64,000 bases of DNA from Paludisphaera borealis (GCF_001956985.1 NZ_CP019082.1:3410001-3474000), one strand, 5' to 3'. Counted from the first letter of the stretch, positions 1 through 9,492 are shown. Notes: generated from the letters alone by a model not told the origin. Made by a program: numbers and translations.

Positions 1-653
1 CCGACCCGATCGTCGAGCCTTCCCACGCGGCCGATTGGTGGGAACTCGGCCTCCGCTCGGTCAACCTGGCGCACTACGGCCCCAGCCGGTACGCCATGGG
101 GACCGGCGGCGACGGCCCGCTGACCTCCTCGGGGGTCGAGCTGCTCAAGGAGTTCGAGCGGCTGGGGATGATCCTCGACGCCACGCATCTGTCCGATACG
201 AGTTTCTTCCAGGCTCTCGACGCTTTCTCGGGGCCGGTGCTGGCCAGCCACAACAACTGCCGGGCGATCGTGCCCGGCCAGCGCCAGTTCTCGGACGAGC
301 AGCTCAAGCTGTTGATCGAGCGCGGGGCGGTGATCGGCGCGGCGTTCGACGCCTGGATGCTCTACCCGGGTTGGGTCCGGGGCAAAACCCAGCCCGAGGT
401 CGTGGGGCTGGAAGCGGCGGCCGACCACGTCGACCACATTTGCCAGCTCGCCGGTAATAGTCGCCACGTCGCGATCGGCAGCGATCTCGACGGCGGCTTC
501 GGCACCGAGCAGACTCCGCGCGACCTGATCCGGATCTCCGACCTCCAGAAGCTCGAAGCCGTGTTCGCGAGCCGAGGCTACTCGGAGCAGGCGATCGACG
601 ACGTGTTCCACGGCAACTGGCTGCGGTTCTTCCGGAAGCACCTCCCGGCCTGA
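1..653 (+). CDS. Membrane dipeptidase, peptidase family M19 (5' partial)
   Basis: C-terminal part of a zinc dipeptidase of the renal-dipeptidase (M19) family; the reading frame is open to the window edge, so the N-terminus lies upstream. The visible part starts with the segment VNLAHYGPSRYAMGTGG, then carries DATHLSD, the SHNNCRA turn and IGSDLDGGFG, all typical positions of the metal site and TIM-barrel end of this family. Family members hydrolyse dipeptides, including D-amino-acid and beta-lactam-like substrates; the substrate here cannot be told. It ends at a TGA and the next gene starts 36 bases downstream on the same strand. Confidence 0.85.
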   Translation, partial: DPIVEPSHAADWWELGLRSVNLAHYGPSRYAMGTGGDGPLTSSGVELLKEFERLGMILDATHLSDTSFFQALDAFSGPVLASHNNCRAIVPGQRQFSDEQLKLLIERGAVIGAAFDAWMLYPGWVRGKTQPEVVGLEAAADHVDHICQLAGNSRHVAIGSDLDGGFGTEQTPRDLIRISDLQKLEAVFASRGYSEQAIDDVFHGNWLRFFRKHLPA

Positions 654-688
654 GGGTTCCCGTACTCGAGCGGACCGGAGCGACGCGA

Positions 689-3600
689 GTGGCCGAGATC
701 TCTGGGAACGAGCGCGCGTGGAGCGACCAGGCCCGCGCGCTGGCCGCCGAGGGCGCCGAGACCGACCCGGTCGACCGCCTGGCGCGGCTGCTGGCGCACA
801 TCGAGGCCGGCCGTCGGCTGCGCAGGCCCCTCGACCGCCAGATCATGGACGACGAAGGCGAGCAGGTCCGCCGCCTGATCGTCCGCGGCGTGGCCGTGCT
901 GCGGCAGGCGGTCGACGACCTGCTCGACGCCTGCCTTCCCGATACGGCGGCGCAGCGAATGGTCGCCGCGAAGCTCAAGGAATGGCTGGGCCTGGAACGC
1001 CTCGCGCTCCAATCGATCACCGCCGCCGCCCAGCGCGGTCCGCTTAGCCAGGCGATGGCGCTGGAGGCGATGCGCGGCGACGTCGAATGGTTCGGCCTGC
1101 TCGCCGCCCGGCTCGATCGCGAGCGCGCCGCCGGCCGCGCGGCCTGGATCGAGGTCGAGCTGGCGCGGATTCGTAAGTCGCTGATCCAGGAGGCCGGCCG
1201 GGGGGCCGACGACCGCGCCGGCAAGCGACTGATCGCCCGCTGCGAACGGATGTACGGCGTCTTGATCGAGCGGCGCGTCCAGAAAGAGCTGTCCGGGACG
1301 GTTCAGAACGCCCCTCCCGAGCGACTCGAAGCGATCCGGCTCCAGCTCTCGCGGCTTCAAGCTCGAATCGACTCGTCGCAGCCGATCGGCGACGGCGAGG
1401 CGGCCGGCGCGGGTATCGAGCTTGAGCCGTGGTCGGAAGCCCTGCGCGTCCGCCGCGTCGAACTCGCCGGCCTGGCGGAGTCGGAGCTGCTGAACGCCGA
1501 GCCGGCCGCCGCGCGACGGTCGTCCGACCTGATCGTCCAGGCCGTCCACGACGATCTGAGCGAGACCATCACCTTCCTCGAAGACATGCCGGTCGACCGG
1601 GCCGCGCGCCGGCTCGAACTGGCGCTCGAAGACCTCGATCGGCTGATCGCGACGTTCCGAAAGCTCAAGGACTCGATCGACCGCTTGCAGGAACGCCGAT
1701 CGAAATTCGACGCCGCCCAGACGATGAGCCGCGAGAGCGACGACCTGGACGAATGCCGGCGACGGGTCGACCGAAACATCCTCAAGACGCGCCGCCTCCG
1801 CCGCCGGGTCCGCAGCGAGTGGCAAGACAAAGCGCTGGCCATGCGGCTTCAGAACCTGCTCGGCCGCCGCGGCGTGAAGATCCTCGAAAACGTCATCCTC
1901 GTCTTGATCTTCGTGCTCACCGGCCTGATCATCAGCGAAACGCTGCTCGACCGGGCGGGCCGGCTCAGCGAGGCCGACCGCGCCTGGTTCGCCTGGGTCG
2001 ACCTGGCGGTCTGCTCGATCCTGCTGGCCGAATTCGCACTCAAAATGACGTTCGCGCCGCGCAAGGCGCTGTACTTTCAGCGCCATTTCCTGATCGACTT
2101 TCTGGCCTCGCTGCCGTTCGGGTTCCTGTCGTACCAGCTCGACGCGATGCAGATCGAGCGTCATGTGAGCCGGGCGGCCGAGACGCTGCGGGTGCTCCGC
2201 TCGATCCGGCTCGTGCAGTCGATCCGCTACCTCCGCGTGATGATGCCGGTGGTGCGGCTGGCGCGGATCGGCCTGTTCGTGCTCCGGCTCAGCGACCGCC
2301 TGGTGCGCAAGAATGCGGGGCTGCTCAACCGCAACATCGTGCTGTTCGAGCCCTATCACGAGCAGCATCCCGAGTCGAGCGGCCGGCATCGCATCGCCAC
2401 GTTCCGCAACGAGCTGGAGAACGCCGAGGCGCTGGTTCTGAGCTGGCTCGATCGGGGCCAGGCCGACTTGCTCGCCGCCCGGGCGCTCTCCGACCTCGAA
2501 ATCCGGCTCGAACTCCTGCCCAGCCAGGCCGTCGACGACCTCAACGAGGAGCGCATCGGCCGCGAGATCCCCGTCGAGGCGCTGGTCGAGCGGCTGATCC
2601 AGCTCACCCCCGAGGCGCTCCTGGATCGGATGGGGCAGGGGTTCGTGATCTCGGCCGACCGCTACCTCCGGCTGCTCGACGCTCCGCTCGTCCGCCGCCT
2701 GCCCCTGGTGCGCAGCCTGGTGGCCTACCGCGAGAAGAGCCCGGCCGAGGCCGTGACGTTGGCCGCCAACTACGTCGGCGACATGATCCAGCGCATGCTC
2801 GACATCATCTACTTCCTCGCCGACCTTCAGGGGACGCTGTCGCCGGCCATCTTCCTCGACCGCGTCGGCCAGGCGATCGTCAACGCCGTCCGCACGCCCG
2901 CCAAGCGGCTCCTGATTCTCGGCTCAGTGTTCTTGACCCTCTTCCTGGTCGTCAACCTGGTGAGCGTCCTGCGGCCGTTCCGGCGGTCCGTCGACGAGCT
3001 GCAAAACCTGCTGGGGTGGCCGGTGATCGTCCTGGGAGGCGTCTGCCTGGCGTTCTGGATCCTGGGCACGTGGTTCCGCAAGATCGCCAACCAGTCGGCC
3101 GACTTCTGCGAGCGCGTGGTCGAGGCCCAGTTCGCCGCCCAGACGAAGAACTTCAAGAGCAGCCGGCGCGACCAGGACGGCCGGATTCTCGCGCAGCGGG
3201 TCATCGACCCGGAGCTGCTCCTGCGCGCTTCCGACGACCAGGCGCCCGAGGTCGATGGTGCCGCCGGCCCCCGCGCCGGCGCCTCGAAGACCGGCGCGCG
3301 GACGTTCTTCGAGAACCGCGAGCTGCACTTCCTGCGGAACATTCGCTGGCTCTACCAGGACTATCTCGATGGTTCGCCGTTCCATCGCAGCGACACCAAG
3401 GCCTCGGTCCAGCTTCTGGGCAACCTCGCCCTCTCGAACCTGAGGCGCAGCCACCTCGGCCACCTGCTTCGCGAGGGGAGGGAGCTGGGACGGCTCGACC
3501 TCAACCGCTCCGGCGGCCTCCTGGGAGGCCCGTACCTCTGGTTCAACTACATCACCCGGATCATCATCCAGGAGACCGCCGTTCTGCTCCTGGATTACAA

Positions 3601-5116
3601 CCGCAACGCGATCCCGCTCGACCGGCTCTCCTGTTCGAGTGAGTCGGAGCGTCGGGCGTATCAAAAGTGGCTGGCGAAGCGGCTGCGGATCGATCCCGAC
3701 GAGGTGAGCCTGCCCGACCTGATCGTCGCGGAATCCGAGGAGAACGGGGGGCGTCGGGAGCGGCCCGAGGCGGCGCGGCGGCCCGAGGCCGCGGGGTTCT
3801 TCGAGACGGTCGAGTTCACCGCCATCGACTTCCTCAGCGACGACCCCGAGCGCGACGCCGAAATCCAGTCGCGGTTCGGCGACCAGGTCGCTCAGCTCGT
3901 CGCCCACGACCGCCAGCAGAACGTCCGCAAGGCGTTCCGCAGCTTCCCGCTCCACGAGCTTCCGCTCGCCCAGCGGACCATCAACCCGTACGTTTTTTAC
4001 GACCGCTACCTTTCCCACGGCCGGATCGTGTTCTTCCCGCTGGTCGTCGCCGGCGGCCTGCTGAAGAGCGCGGTCATGGCCGTGCGAGGGGTCTACAAGG
4101 GCGTCCTCGAAGTCCTCGACCCCCGCGTCACCCAGGATCGCGAGGTCCCGTCCGACACCTACTGGGCGGCGCTCCGGAAGATCCACCGAATGCGCAAGCC
4201 GGCCTTTATGGGATCATTGCGGCTCCGCGCCCGGTTCGACGTCGAGTATCTCGGGCTCCCCTTGCCGTCGGCCCCGGAGACGATCGCCGCCGATTCGCTG
4301 ATGGAGAAGGACCTCGACTTCATCGGCGCCTCGCGCCAGGACCGGATCATCGCCGAGCAGACCCGTCGCGGCCACCTCCGCCGGCTCGAATGGATCCACC
4401 GCTGGCTGGTCCGGTTCGACTGGAGCTTCGACCGCCTGCCCGCGTACCTGGCGCGCGAGATCCCATACCTGGCCAACCGCGGCGGCGAGGCGCTGCGCGC
4501 GCTGGTCGCCGCTTGGGTCCTCGACCACGACGACGTCGCCTCGCTGTCGTTCTCGATCGAGGCGCTGACGATGCTGATGGAATACGCCGCCGCCCCCGAG
4601 GCGAACCTCCAGACGCTGCCGCCGGGCCTCCCCGATCCGGTGCTCAACCTCCGGCGGCTCTGGCGGCCGGTCCACCGGGTCAGCCGCCCCTGGCCCGAGC
4701 TGTTCAACCTGCCGTGCTTCCCTTCGTACGACCCCGCCGCCCGCAAGCGGATCGCGACCCTGCTCCGACGCCATCGCCGGGCCGTCGGCGGCTGGGTCCG
4801 GGTGGTGTTGGGGCAGGGGGGGGAAGACCCCTGGAACGAGGTCCGGGCCCGGATGCACGACGTGTTGCTCAAGACCGATCTATGGAGCGACCAGATCCTC
4901 GTCCTCCGCGCCGTGCAGACGCTGACGATGCTCGACGTCCAGCACAACTCCGAGCTGGTCTGGACCCTGGGCGGCTACAGCCGGCGCGAGGACGACGCGC
5001 CGTCCCCCCTGTCCGCCACGACCGAGGACGACGAGGCTCCCCCTGCGCCGGGCGACGATCGGCCGGGCGACTGGTGGACCCAGAGCGTCAAGAACCAGTC
5101 GTCGCGCGGCACCTGA
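689..5116 (+). CDS. Giant membrane protein with S1-S4 ion-transport (voltage-sensor-like) module
   Basis: A 1475-residue protein of unknown function with GTG start. Residues 1-390 are charged and helical. An ion-transport-type four-helix module follows: S1 about 397-417, S2 about 436-456 with ILLAEFALKM (acidic and lysine positions as in voltage sensors), S3 about 467-483 with the LIDFLASLP Asp, and S4 about 495-545 with arginines at roughly every third position (LRVLRSIRLVQSIRYLRV). I see no S5-pore-S6 selectivity loop directly after it. Two more hydrophobic helices lie near residues 738-800 and one near 1112-1135; the long C-terminal third (about 1150-1475) is soluble-looking and resembles nothing I recognise. 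The start lies 36 bases after the M19 gene. Function is unassigned; voltage or membrane-state sensing is only an inference from S4. Confidence 0.75.
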   Translation: MAEISGNERAWSDQARALAAEGAETDPVDRLARLLAHIEAGRRLRRPLDRQIMDDEGEQVRRLIVRGVAVLRQAVDDLLDACLPDTAAQRMVAAKLKEWLGLERLALQSITAAAQRGPLSQAMALEAMRGDVEWFGLLAARLDRERAAGRAAWIEVELARIRKSLIQEAGRGADDRAGKRLIARCERMYGVLIERRVQKELSGTVQNAPPERLEAIRLQLSRLQARIDSSQPIGDGEAAGAGIELEPWSEALRVRRVELAGLAESELLNAEPAAARRSSDLIVQAVHDDLSETITFLEDMPVDRAARRLELALEDLDRLIATFRKLKDSIDRLQERRSKFDAAQTMSRESDDLDECRRRVDRNILKTRRLRRRVRSEWQDKALAMRLQNLLGRRGVKILENVILVLIFVLTGLIISETLLDRAGRLSEADRAWFAWVDLAVCSILLAEFALKMTFAPRKALYFQRHFLIDFLASLPFGFLSYQLDAMQIERHVSRAAETLRVLRSIRLVQSIRYLRVMMPVVRLARIGLFVLRLSDRLVRKNAGLLNRNIVLFEPYHEQHPESSGRHRIATFRNELENAEALVLSWLDRGQADLLAARALSDLEIRLELLPSQAVDDLNEERIGREIPVEALVERLIQLTPEALLDRMGQGFVISADRYLRLLDAPLVRRLPLVRSLVAYREKSPAEAVTLAANYVGDMIQRMLDIIYFLADLQGTLSPAIFLDRVGQAIVNAVRTPAKRLLILGSVFLTLFLVVNLVSVLRPFRRSVDELQNLLGWPVIVLGGVCLAFWILGTWFRKIANQSADFCERVVEAQFAAQTKNFKSSRRDQDGRILAQRVIDPELLLRASDDQAPEVDGAAGPRAGASKTGARTFFENRELHFLRNIRWLYQDYLDGSPFHRSDTKASVQLLGNLALSNLRRSHLGHLLREGRELGRLDLNRSGGLLGGPYLWFNYITRIIIQETAVLLLDYNRNAIPLDRLSCSSESERRAYQKWLAKRLRIDPDEVSLPDLIVAESEENGGRRERPEAARRPEAAGFFETVEFTAIDFLSDDPERDAEIQSRFGDQVAQLVAHDRQQNVRKAFRSFPLHELPLAQRTINPYVFYDRYLSHGRIVFFPLVVAGGLLKSAVMAVRGVYKGVLEVLDPRVTQDREVPSDTYWAALRKIHRMRKPAFMGSLRLRARFDVEYLGLPLPSAPETIAADSLMEKDLDFIGASRQDRIIAEQTRRGHLRRLEWIHRWLVRFDWSFDRLPAYLAREIPYLANRGGEALRALVAAWVLDHDDVASLSFSIEALTMLMEYAAAPEANLQTLPPGLPDPVLNLRRLWRPVHRVSRPWPELFNLPCFPSYDPAARKRIATLLRRHRRAVGGWVRVVLGQGGEDPWNEVRARMHDVLLKTDLWSDQILVLRAVQTLTMLDVQHNSELVWTLGGYSRREDDAPSPLSATTEDDEAPPAPGDDRPGDWWTQSVKNQSSRGT

Positions 5117-5117
5117 C

Positions 5118-5329
5118 CGTGGTCGCCATGAAAATAGCCCACGGGACGATCGGAGAGTGAAATACAAGCCCGAAGCGCCAGCGAGTGAATTCTCCCGGCC
5201 GACGTGCTGGATGGAGCAAGCTCCCGCACTCCACGTGGTCGCCATGAAAATAGCCCACGGGACGATTCGGAGAGTGAAATACAAGCCCGAAGCGCCAGCG
5301 AGTGAATTCTCCCGGCCGACGTGCTGGAT
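5118..5329. repeat. Tandem direct repeat, two ~95-bp copies
   Basis: Copy 1 (5118-5212) and copy 2 (5234-5329) are nearly identical, differing by one extra T in copy 2. Each begins with GTGGTCGCCATGAAAATAGC and contains the REP-like core AAGCCCGAAGCGCCAGCGAG. The pair sits between the giant membrane protein gene and the convergent glycosyltransferase gene. The same core recurs at about 14.5 kb and 34.9 kb. Confidence 0.9.
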
Positions 5330-5370
5330 CAGGAAACGCAGAACAATTCACTCGCTGGCGCTTCGGGCTT
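5283..5370. repeat. REP-like inverted repeat, family A, copy 1
   Basis: A 26-base arm (5283-5308) is perfectly complementary to 5345-5370, with a 36-base spacer. The arm core is GCCCGAAGCGCCAGCGAGTG. It could form a stable hairpin between two convergent genes and so might also act as a transcript end, but there is no T-tract. The same core occurs as inverted pairs near 14.5 kb and 34.9 kb, so this is a dispersed repeat and not a gene-specific terminator. Confidence 0.9.
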
Positions 5371-5401
5371 CCATTCGGAGGGTGCCCCGAAGGAGTCCTC
5401 G

Positions 5402-6565
5402 CTAAAGCCGGGCGGTCAGGGCCGCGACGAGCTGGTCGTTGGCCGTTCGCCAGCGATACTGAGCGGCGACGGCCAGGCCCAGTTCGGTCCGCCGTGCCCG
5501 TTCGAGTGGGCGGTCGAGCAGGTCGCGCAGGGTCGCGGTGATCGCCGACTCGTCGTCCGGAGGGAAATACCATCCCGCCGCGCCGCCGATCTCGGGAAGC
5601 GCGGTGGAATCGGCCAGCGCGACCGGAACGCCCTGGGCCATGGCCTCGACCACCGGGATGCCGAAGCTCTCGCAGAGCGACGGGAAGACGAGGGCCGTCG
5701 CCTCGGCGTACGCGGCCCGCAAGACCTTGCCCTGGCGATATCCGGGAAGCCGGATCAACGCCCGGGGGCCGATCGCCGCGACGGCCTCGCGGAGCGGCTT
5801 CACCTCGTGGGGGGCGCCAGCGCCCAGCAGCACCAGGGCCAGATCGCCCGAGGCCACCTCACGGAGGGCCGAGGCCGCTCGGATCAGGCGGATCAGGTTC
5901 TTGCGGGGCTGAAAGTTGGCGACCGAGAGCAGGTAAGGAACGCCCGGAGGGAGCCCGAGGTCGTCGCGGACGCTCTCGCGCTCGCCGGGTCCGCAGGGCT
6001 CGAAGAACAGGTCTTCGGCGGCGTTGGGCACGTGGGCGATCCGGTCCTTGCAGGCGGGGAACGACTCGATCAGCCGCTGGGTGTTGAAATCGGAGACCGA
6101 GAGGATCAGATCGGCCCGCTGAAACGCGGCGGCCATCATGTCCCGGCTCTTGGGAGGACCGAACCGGAGGTATTGCAAGACGTCGTGGCTTGTGACGGCG
6201 CGTCGGGCCTTGCGGGAGGGGACGAGGTACTCGGCCGGCGAGTAGACCCAGTCGGCCGGGCCGGCGATCCGCTCGATCGCGGGCCAGGGCTGCAACCGCC
6301 ACCATCGCAGGAGGTCGCGGGTGCGGAGGAACAGCTCGCGGCGGGGGAGATCTTCGAGTGAATCCCAGTAAGCCCGGCCGTCGGGCTCGGTCATCCGTCC
6401 CGAGATCAGCCGGAGCGCGACGTCGGGCCGGTGGGCCAGGCGGTCGAGCTGGGCCAGGGCGTGCCGGGTGACGCCGGTCGGGCCCTGGCAGGCGTCCATG
6501 TTGAAAACCATGACGACGCGGAGCGGCGACGACGCGACGGCGGCCGGTTGATCGGGGGTCGACAT
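5402..6565 (-). CDS. Glycosyltransferase, GT4 family (GT-B fold)
   Basis: About 387 residues. The N-terminal Rossmann half begins LRVVMVFNMDACQGPTGVTR; the C-terminal half shows LLSVANFQPRKNLIRLIRA and the E-x7-E nucleotide-sugar signature ESFGIPVVEAMAQG followed by PEIGG, as in retaining GT4 enzymes (glycosyl transferases group 1). Substrate unknown; such enzymes build surface polysaccharide or glycolipid. The frame is open to 6739, but I chose ATG 6565 because the conserved domain starts soon after it; ATG 6616 is the alternative. No strong Shine-Dalgarno is visible. Convergent with the preceding gene and divergent from rpsL. Confidence 0.85.
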   Translation of the reverse strand: MSTPDQPAAVASSPLRVVMVFNMDACQGPTGVTRHALAQLDRLAHRPDVALRLISGRMTEPDGRAYWDSLEDLPRRELFLRTRDLLRWWRLQPWPAIERIAGPADWVYSPAEYLVPSRKARRAVTSHDVLQYLRFGPPKSRDMMAAAFQRADLILSVSDFNTQRLIESFPACKDRIAHVPNAAEDLFFEPCGPGERESVRDDLGLPPGVPYLLSVANFQPRKNLIRLIRAASALREVASGDLALVLLGAGAPHEVKPLREAVAAIGPRALIRLPGYRQGKVLRAAYAEATALVFPSLCESFGIPVVEAMAQGVPVALADSTALPEIGGAAGWYFPPDDESAITATLRDLLDRPLERARRTELGLAVAAQYRWRTANDQLVAALTARL

Positions 6566-7156
6566 CGGCGCGGCGCCGGGCTCAAGCCCGGTGCGCTGGA
6601 GAATCGCGGTCGACATCCATGAGGTCGTTGGCTGCGGGTGCACTGTCGCGCAATCCGTTCCCCCAGGGTTACGCTCCATCGTGCTTCCCCGGGCAAGGGC
6701 GGCGTCGACGTCGGCGAAGTGTTGCCCGCCGGCCTCCACGCATCGCGTATCTCTACCAACCGGATCGTCCGGAAATCACCCCGATCGTAGATCCGTCCCG
6801 CCGGGCTGTCAATTCCAGCCGTGGAGGCGCCCTCCACGCCGAGGACTTTCAGGTGATTCCGTCGCGCCGAACTCCTTGACACGAGCCGGAGATTCGGTAC
6901 ACTAAATGCTTTGACTCTGGATCGACCGCCTGAATCATACCGGGGAAGGTCGTCGGAAAGCCCCCGTTCCGGCCGACTTGCCGCAGATCTCGTGGCGAGG
7001 TTGACAGCGATCGATACGGTTAATCCTGGACGGCGCGGCGACGCCCGCGACCAGGATTCGTTCGGGATGTGACCAATCCCGGCCCGGCCCGGGACGCGTC
7101 TCGAAGGGAAGCCGGGACGAACAGGCTCCGATGGATGACAGGGAAACGACGGACTC
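6566..7156. other. Intergenic region upstream of rpsL
   Basis: About 590 bases between divergent genes. It holds a good sigma-70-type promoter for rpsL (6876-6903) and so a long rpsL leader of about 245 bases. I see no convincing small gene or known leader motif in it; a second TTGACA at 7001-7006 lacks a properly spaced -10 box. Confidence 0.5.
6876..6903 (+). promoter_or_regulatory. Sigma-70-type promoter of rpsL
   Basis: TTGACA at 6876-6881, a 16-base spacer, then TACACT at 6898-6903. A transcript from about 6910 would carry a leader of about 245 bases before rpsL. Confidence 0.6.
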
Positions 7157-7555
7157 ATGCCGACCATTAATCAGTTAGTTCGCAGCCCCCGCCGGCCCGT
7201 GAAGTACAAGACGAAGTCGCCGGTGCTGGAAGGATGCCCGTTCAAGCGCGGCGTGTGCCTCCAGGTCAAGACCATGACCCCGAAGAAGCCGAACTCGGCC
7301 CTCCGCAAGGTGGCCCGCGTGCGGCTCTCCAACGGCAAGGAAATCACCGCGTACATCGGCGGCGAAGGCCACAATCTTCAAGAGCACTCGATCGTCCTGA
7401 TTCGCGGCGGCCGCGTTCGCGACCTTCCGGGCGTTCGCTACCACATCGTTCGCGGCGTCCTCGATTGCCAGGGAGTCGGCGATCGCAAGCAGGCCCGCTC
7501 GAAGTACGGCTCGCCCAAGAAGAAGGCCGCTCCCGCCGGCAAGAAGAAGAAATGA
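7157..7555 (+). CDS. rpsL: 30S ribosomal protein S12
   Basis: 132 residues, full length for S12, starting [14 protein letters not shown]. Protein of the 30S decoding centre. The conserved blocks [20 protein letters not shown] and [11 protein letters not shown] are intact. In the second streptomycin loop the motif reads [13 protein letters not shown]: arginine (CGC) stands where most bacteria have the lysine numbered 87 or 88. K42 in TPKKPNS is kept. The Lys/Ala-rich C-terminal tail is a little longer than in E. coli. It is followed after 123 bases by rpsG, the usual str order. Confidence 0.98.
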   Translation: MPTINQLVRSPRRPVKYKTKSPVLEGCPFKRGVCLQVKTMTPKKPNSALRKVARVRLSNGKEITAYIGGEGHNLQEHSIVLIRGGRVRDLPGVRYHIVRGVLDCQGVGDRKQARSKYGSPKKKAAPAGKKKK

Positions 7556-7678
7556 TCTAAGCGCCCGACGTCGGCGCGTCCCCGCTCCCTCGCCGTCCGG
7601 GCTTGAACCCGAGATCGCGCCCCGGGCGGGTCTACCCACGAATTCCTCGAATCGCACTTTTCCGCAGGATCGACATTC

Positions 7679-8152
7679 ATGGCCCGCAAGTTCACGGCGA
7701 GCAAGACCCATCTTCGTCCCGACCCTCGGTACGGCTCCAAGCTGGCCGGCAAGTTCATCAACTGCGTGATGCACAACGGCAAGAAGAGCGTCGCCCAGCG
7801 CATCTTCTACGACGCCATGGAGTTGATCCAGAAGCGGCTCCCCAACGACGAGCCGGTCGACGTCTTCACCCGCGCGGTCGAGAACGTCAAGCCGATCATC
7901 GAGGTCCGCTCGAAGCGCGTCGGCGGCGCCACCTACCAGGTGCCGATGCAGGTCAACAAGACCCGCCAGCAGACCCTCGCGATTCGGTGGCTGCTGATGG
8001 CCGCCCGCGAGAAGAAGGGCCGCCCGATGGCCGTCAAGCTCGCCGACGAACTGGTCGCCGCGTTCAACCGCGAAGGCATCGCCATCACCCGTCGCGAGAA
8101 CGTCCACCGCATGGCCGAAGCCAACAAGGCCTTCGCCCACTTCGCCTGGTGA
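7679..8152 (+). CDS. rpsG: 30S ribosomal protein S7
   Basis: 157 residues, complete, beginning [20 protein letters not shown]. Primary 16S rRNA-binding protein that nucleates assembly of the 30S head and touches the E site. The family blocks [12 protein letters not shown] and [15 protein letters not shown] are present. It is the second gene of the str locus; fusA does not follow directly but comes 4.2 kb downstream, behind two glycosyltransferase genes and a thioredoxin-like gene. Confidence 0.98.
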   Translation: MARKFTASKTHLRPDPRYGSKLAGKFINCVMHNGKKSVAQRIFYDAMELIQKRLPNDEPVDVFTRAVENVKPIIEVRSKRVGGATYQVPMQVNKTRQQTLAIRWLLMAAREKKGRPMAVKLADELVAAFNREGIAITRRENVHRMAEANKAFAHFAW

Positions 8153-8229
8153 GCTAAGCCGGAACGACGACCCGGCCCGGCGTCGGGACGGTCCTCGCAC
8201 GGTTTGTCCACGCCCAGGCCGAACGTCCC

Positions 8230-9492
8230 ATGGCCCAAGACCCGCTCTCCATCCTCTGCATCGAACCGCACTTCCCCGGTCGGCTCGGCGCGACGGCCGA
8301 CTGGCTGGTGAGGAAGCGCGGGTATCGGTGCCGGTTCTACGCCAATACGCCCGAAGCCCGCGAGCACTGGCCGGCCGCCGTCGGCCAGGGGCTCGACCTT
8401 CGCGTCTTCGGCGTGGGGGGCGTTGCGCGCGAGCCCGCCGTCGCCTGGTCGCGGACCCTCGAACGCAGCCTCTGCTACGCCTACGGCTGCTGGGAAGTCG
8501 TCGACGCCGACCGGCCCAGGCCCATCGACGTCGTCGTCGGCCGCTCCGCCGGCCTGGGCTCCAGCCTGTTCGCCCCCGTCGCCCAACCGTCCGCCCCCGT
8601 CGTCAACCTGTTCGACTACTACCTCGATCCGCATCGCAACGACCTGGCGGCGGACGACGGCCCCGGCGCATCGCCGATCTACACCCACTGGCGGCGCTCG
8701 GCCGCGGCCGTCGAACTGCTCGACCTCGAAAACGCGGCGCTCGCCTGGACCCCCACGCACTGGCAGCGGTCGCTGTTCCCGGCCGAGTACCGCGACGACC
8801 TCTGGGTCTGCCACGACGGGATCGACGGCCGCCGGTTCGACCGCGCCCGCCGCAACGGTCCGCGAACCGTCGCCGGTCGGACGATTCCCGCCTCGTCCCG
8901 CATCGTCACGTTCGTCGCCCGGAGCCTCGACCGCGTTCGCGGCTTCGACCGGTTCTGGAACCTGGCCCGCGCGCTCATGAAAGCGCGTTCCGACGTCGTC
9001 TGCGTCGTCGTCGGCGATCCGGTCGTCCACCGAGGCCTCGACGTGACGTTCAACAACCGCGACTACCGCGCCGTGTTGATGGAGCGAGCGCCGCTCAACG
9101 ACGTCGACCGCCTGTTCTTTTTGGGCAAGACGCCGCCCGAGACGGTCGCCGAGGTTCTGTCGGCGAGCGACCTGCACGTCGCGCTCGGCCGGCCGTATCC
9201 GGTGGCCCGCTCGGTGCTGGAAGCGATGGCCGCCGGCTGCGTCGTGCTCGCGTCCGACTCTCCACCGTATCGCGAAGTTCTCGACGACGGTCGGACCGGC
9301 CTGCTGGTCGACCCCGACGATCCCGACGCGGTCCTTCGCGCTGCGCTTTCGGCGGTCGACGACCCGGCGGCTCATCGGCCGCTGGGCGAGGCGGCGGCCG
9401 AACGGACTCGGGAGCGGTACGATCAGGACGTCTGCCTCCCTCGGCTGGCCGACCGCCTGGAAGAGCTGACGAACTCCCGAAACGGACGTTGA
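8230..9492 (+). CDS. Glycosyltransferase, GT4-like, first of a tandem pair
   Basis: 420 residues. The N-terminal region (ILCIEPHFPGRLGATADWL) resembles the GT4-associated N-terminal domain often annotated Glyco_trans_4_3; the C-terminal GT-B half has VTFVARSLDRVRGFDRFW, a nucleotide-sugar region around VLEAMAAGCVVLASDSPPY, and GLLVDPDDPDA. Its C-terminal half is clearly homologous to the next gene's product (shared VTFV-R-L-VRGFD, VVLASD, RYxxDVC), so the two arose by duplication. The stop lies 13 bases before the next start, so they are probably co-transcribed. Substrate unknown. Placement between rpsG and fusA is unusual. Confidence 0.85.
   Translation: MAQDPLSILCIEPHFPGRLGATADWLVRKRGYRCRFYANTPEAREHWPAAVGQGLDLRVFGVGGVAREPAVAWSRTLERSLCYAYGCWEVVDADRPRPIDVVVGRSAGLGSSLFAPVAQPSAPVVNLFDYYLDPHRNDLAADDGPGASPIYTHWRRSAAAVELLDLENAALAWTPTHWQRSLFPAEYRDDLWVCHDGIDGRRFDRARRNGPRTVAGRTIPASSRIVTFVARSLDRVRGFDRFWNLARALMKARSDVVCVVVGDPVVHRGLDVTFNNRDYRAVLMERAPLNDVDRLFFLGKTPPETVAEVLSASDLHVALGRPYPVARSVLEAMAAGCVVLASDSPPYREVLDDGRTGLLVDPDDPDAVLRAALSAVDDPAAHRPLGEAAAERTRERYDQDVCLPRLADRLEELTNSRNGR

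Noticed and set aside
578-2389. A 603-codon minus-strand open frame over the start of the giant membrane protein
   Set aside because: Overlaps the end of the M19 gene and the coding strand of the giant protein; low-complexity His/Gln/Arg-rich translation.
5118-5370. Short CRISPR-like array
   Set aside because: Only two direct copies, with an internal inverted repeat, no regular spacer pattern and no cas gene nearby.
5157-5405. Small proteins encoded in the family A repeats, e.g. an 82-codon frame
   Set aside because: The translations simply reflect the repeat in one frame or another (KPEAPASE or SLAGASG patterns) and recur wherever the repeat lies.
7001-7025. Second promoter for rpsL at TTGACA 7001-7006
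   Set aside because: The best -10-like hexamer, TTAATC, is only 13 bases away, too close for sigma-70.
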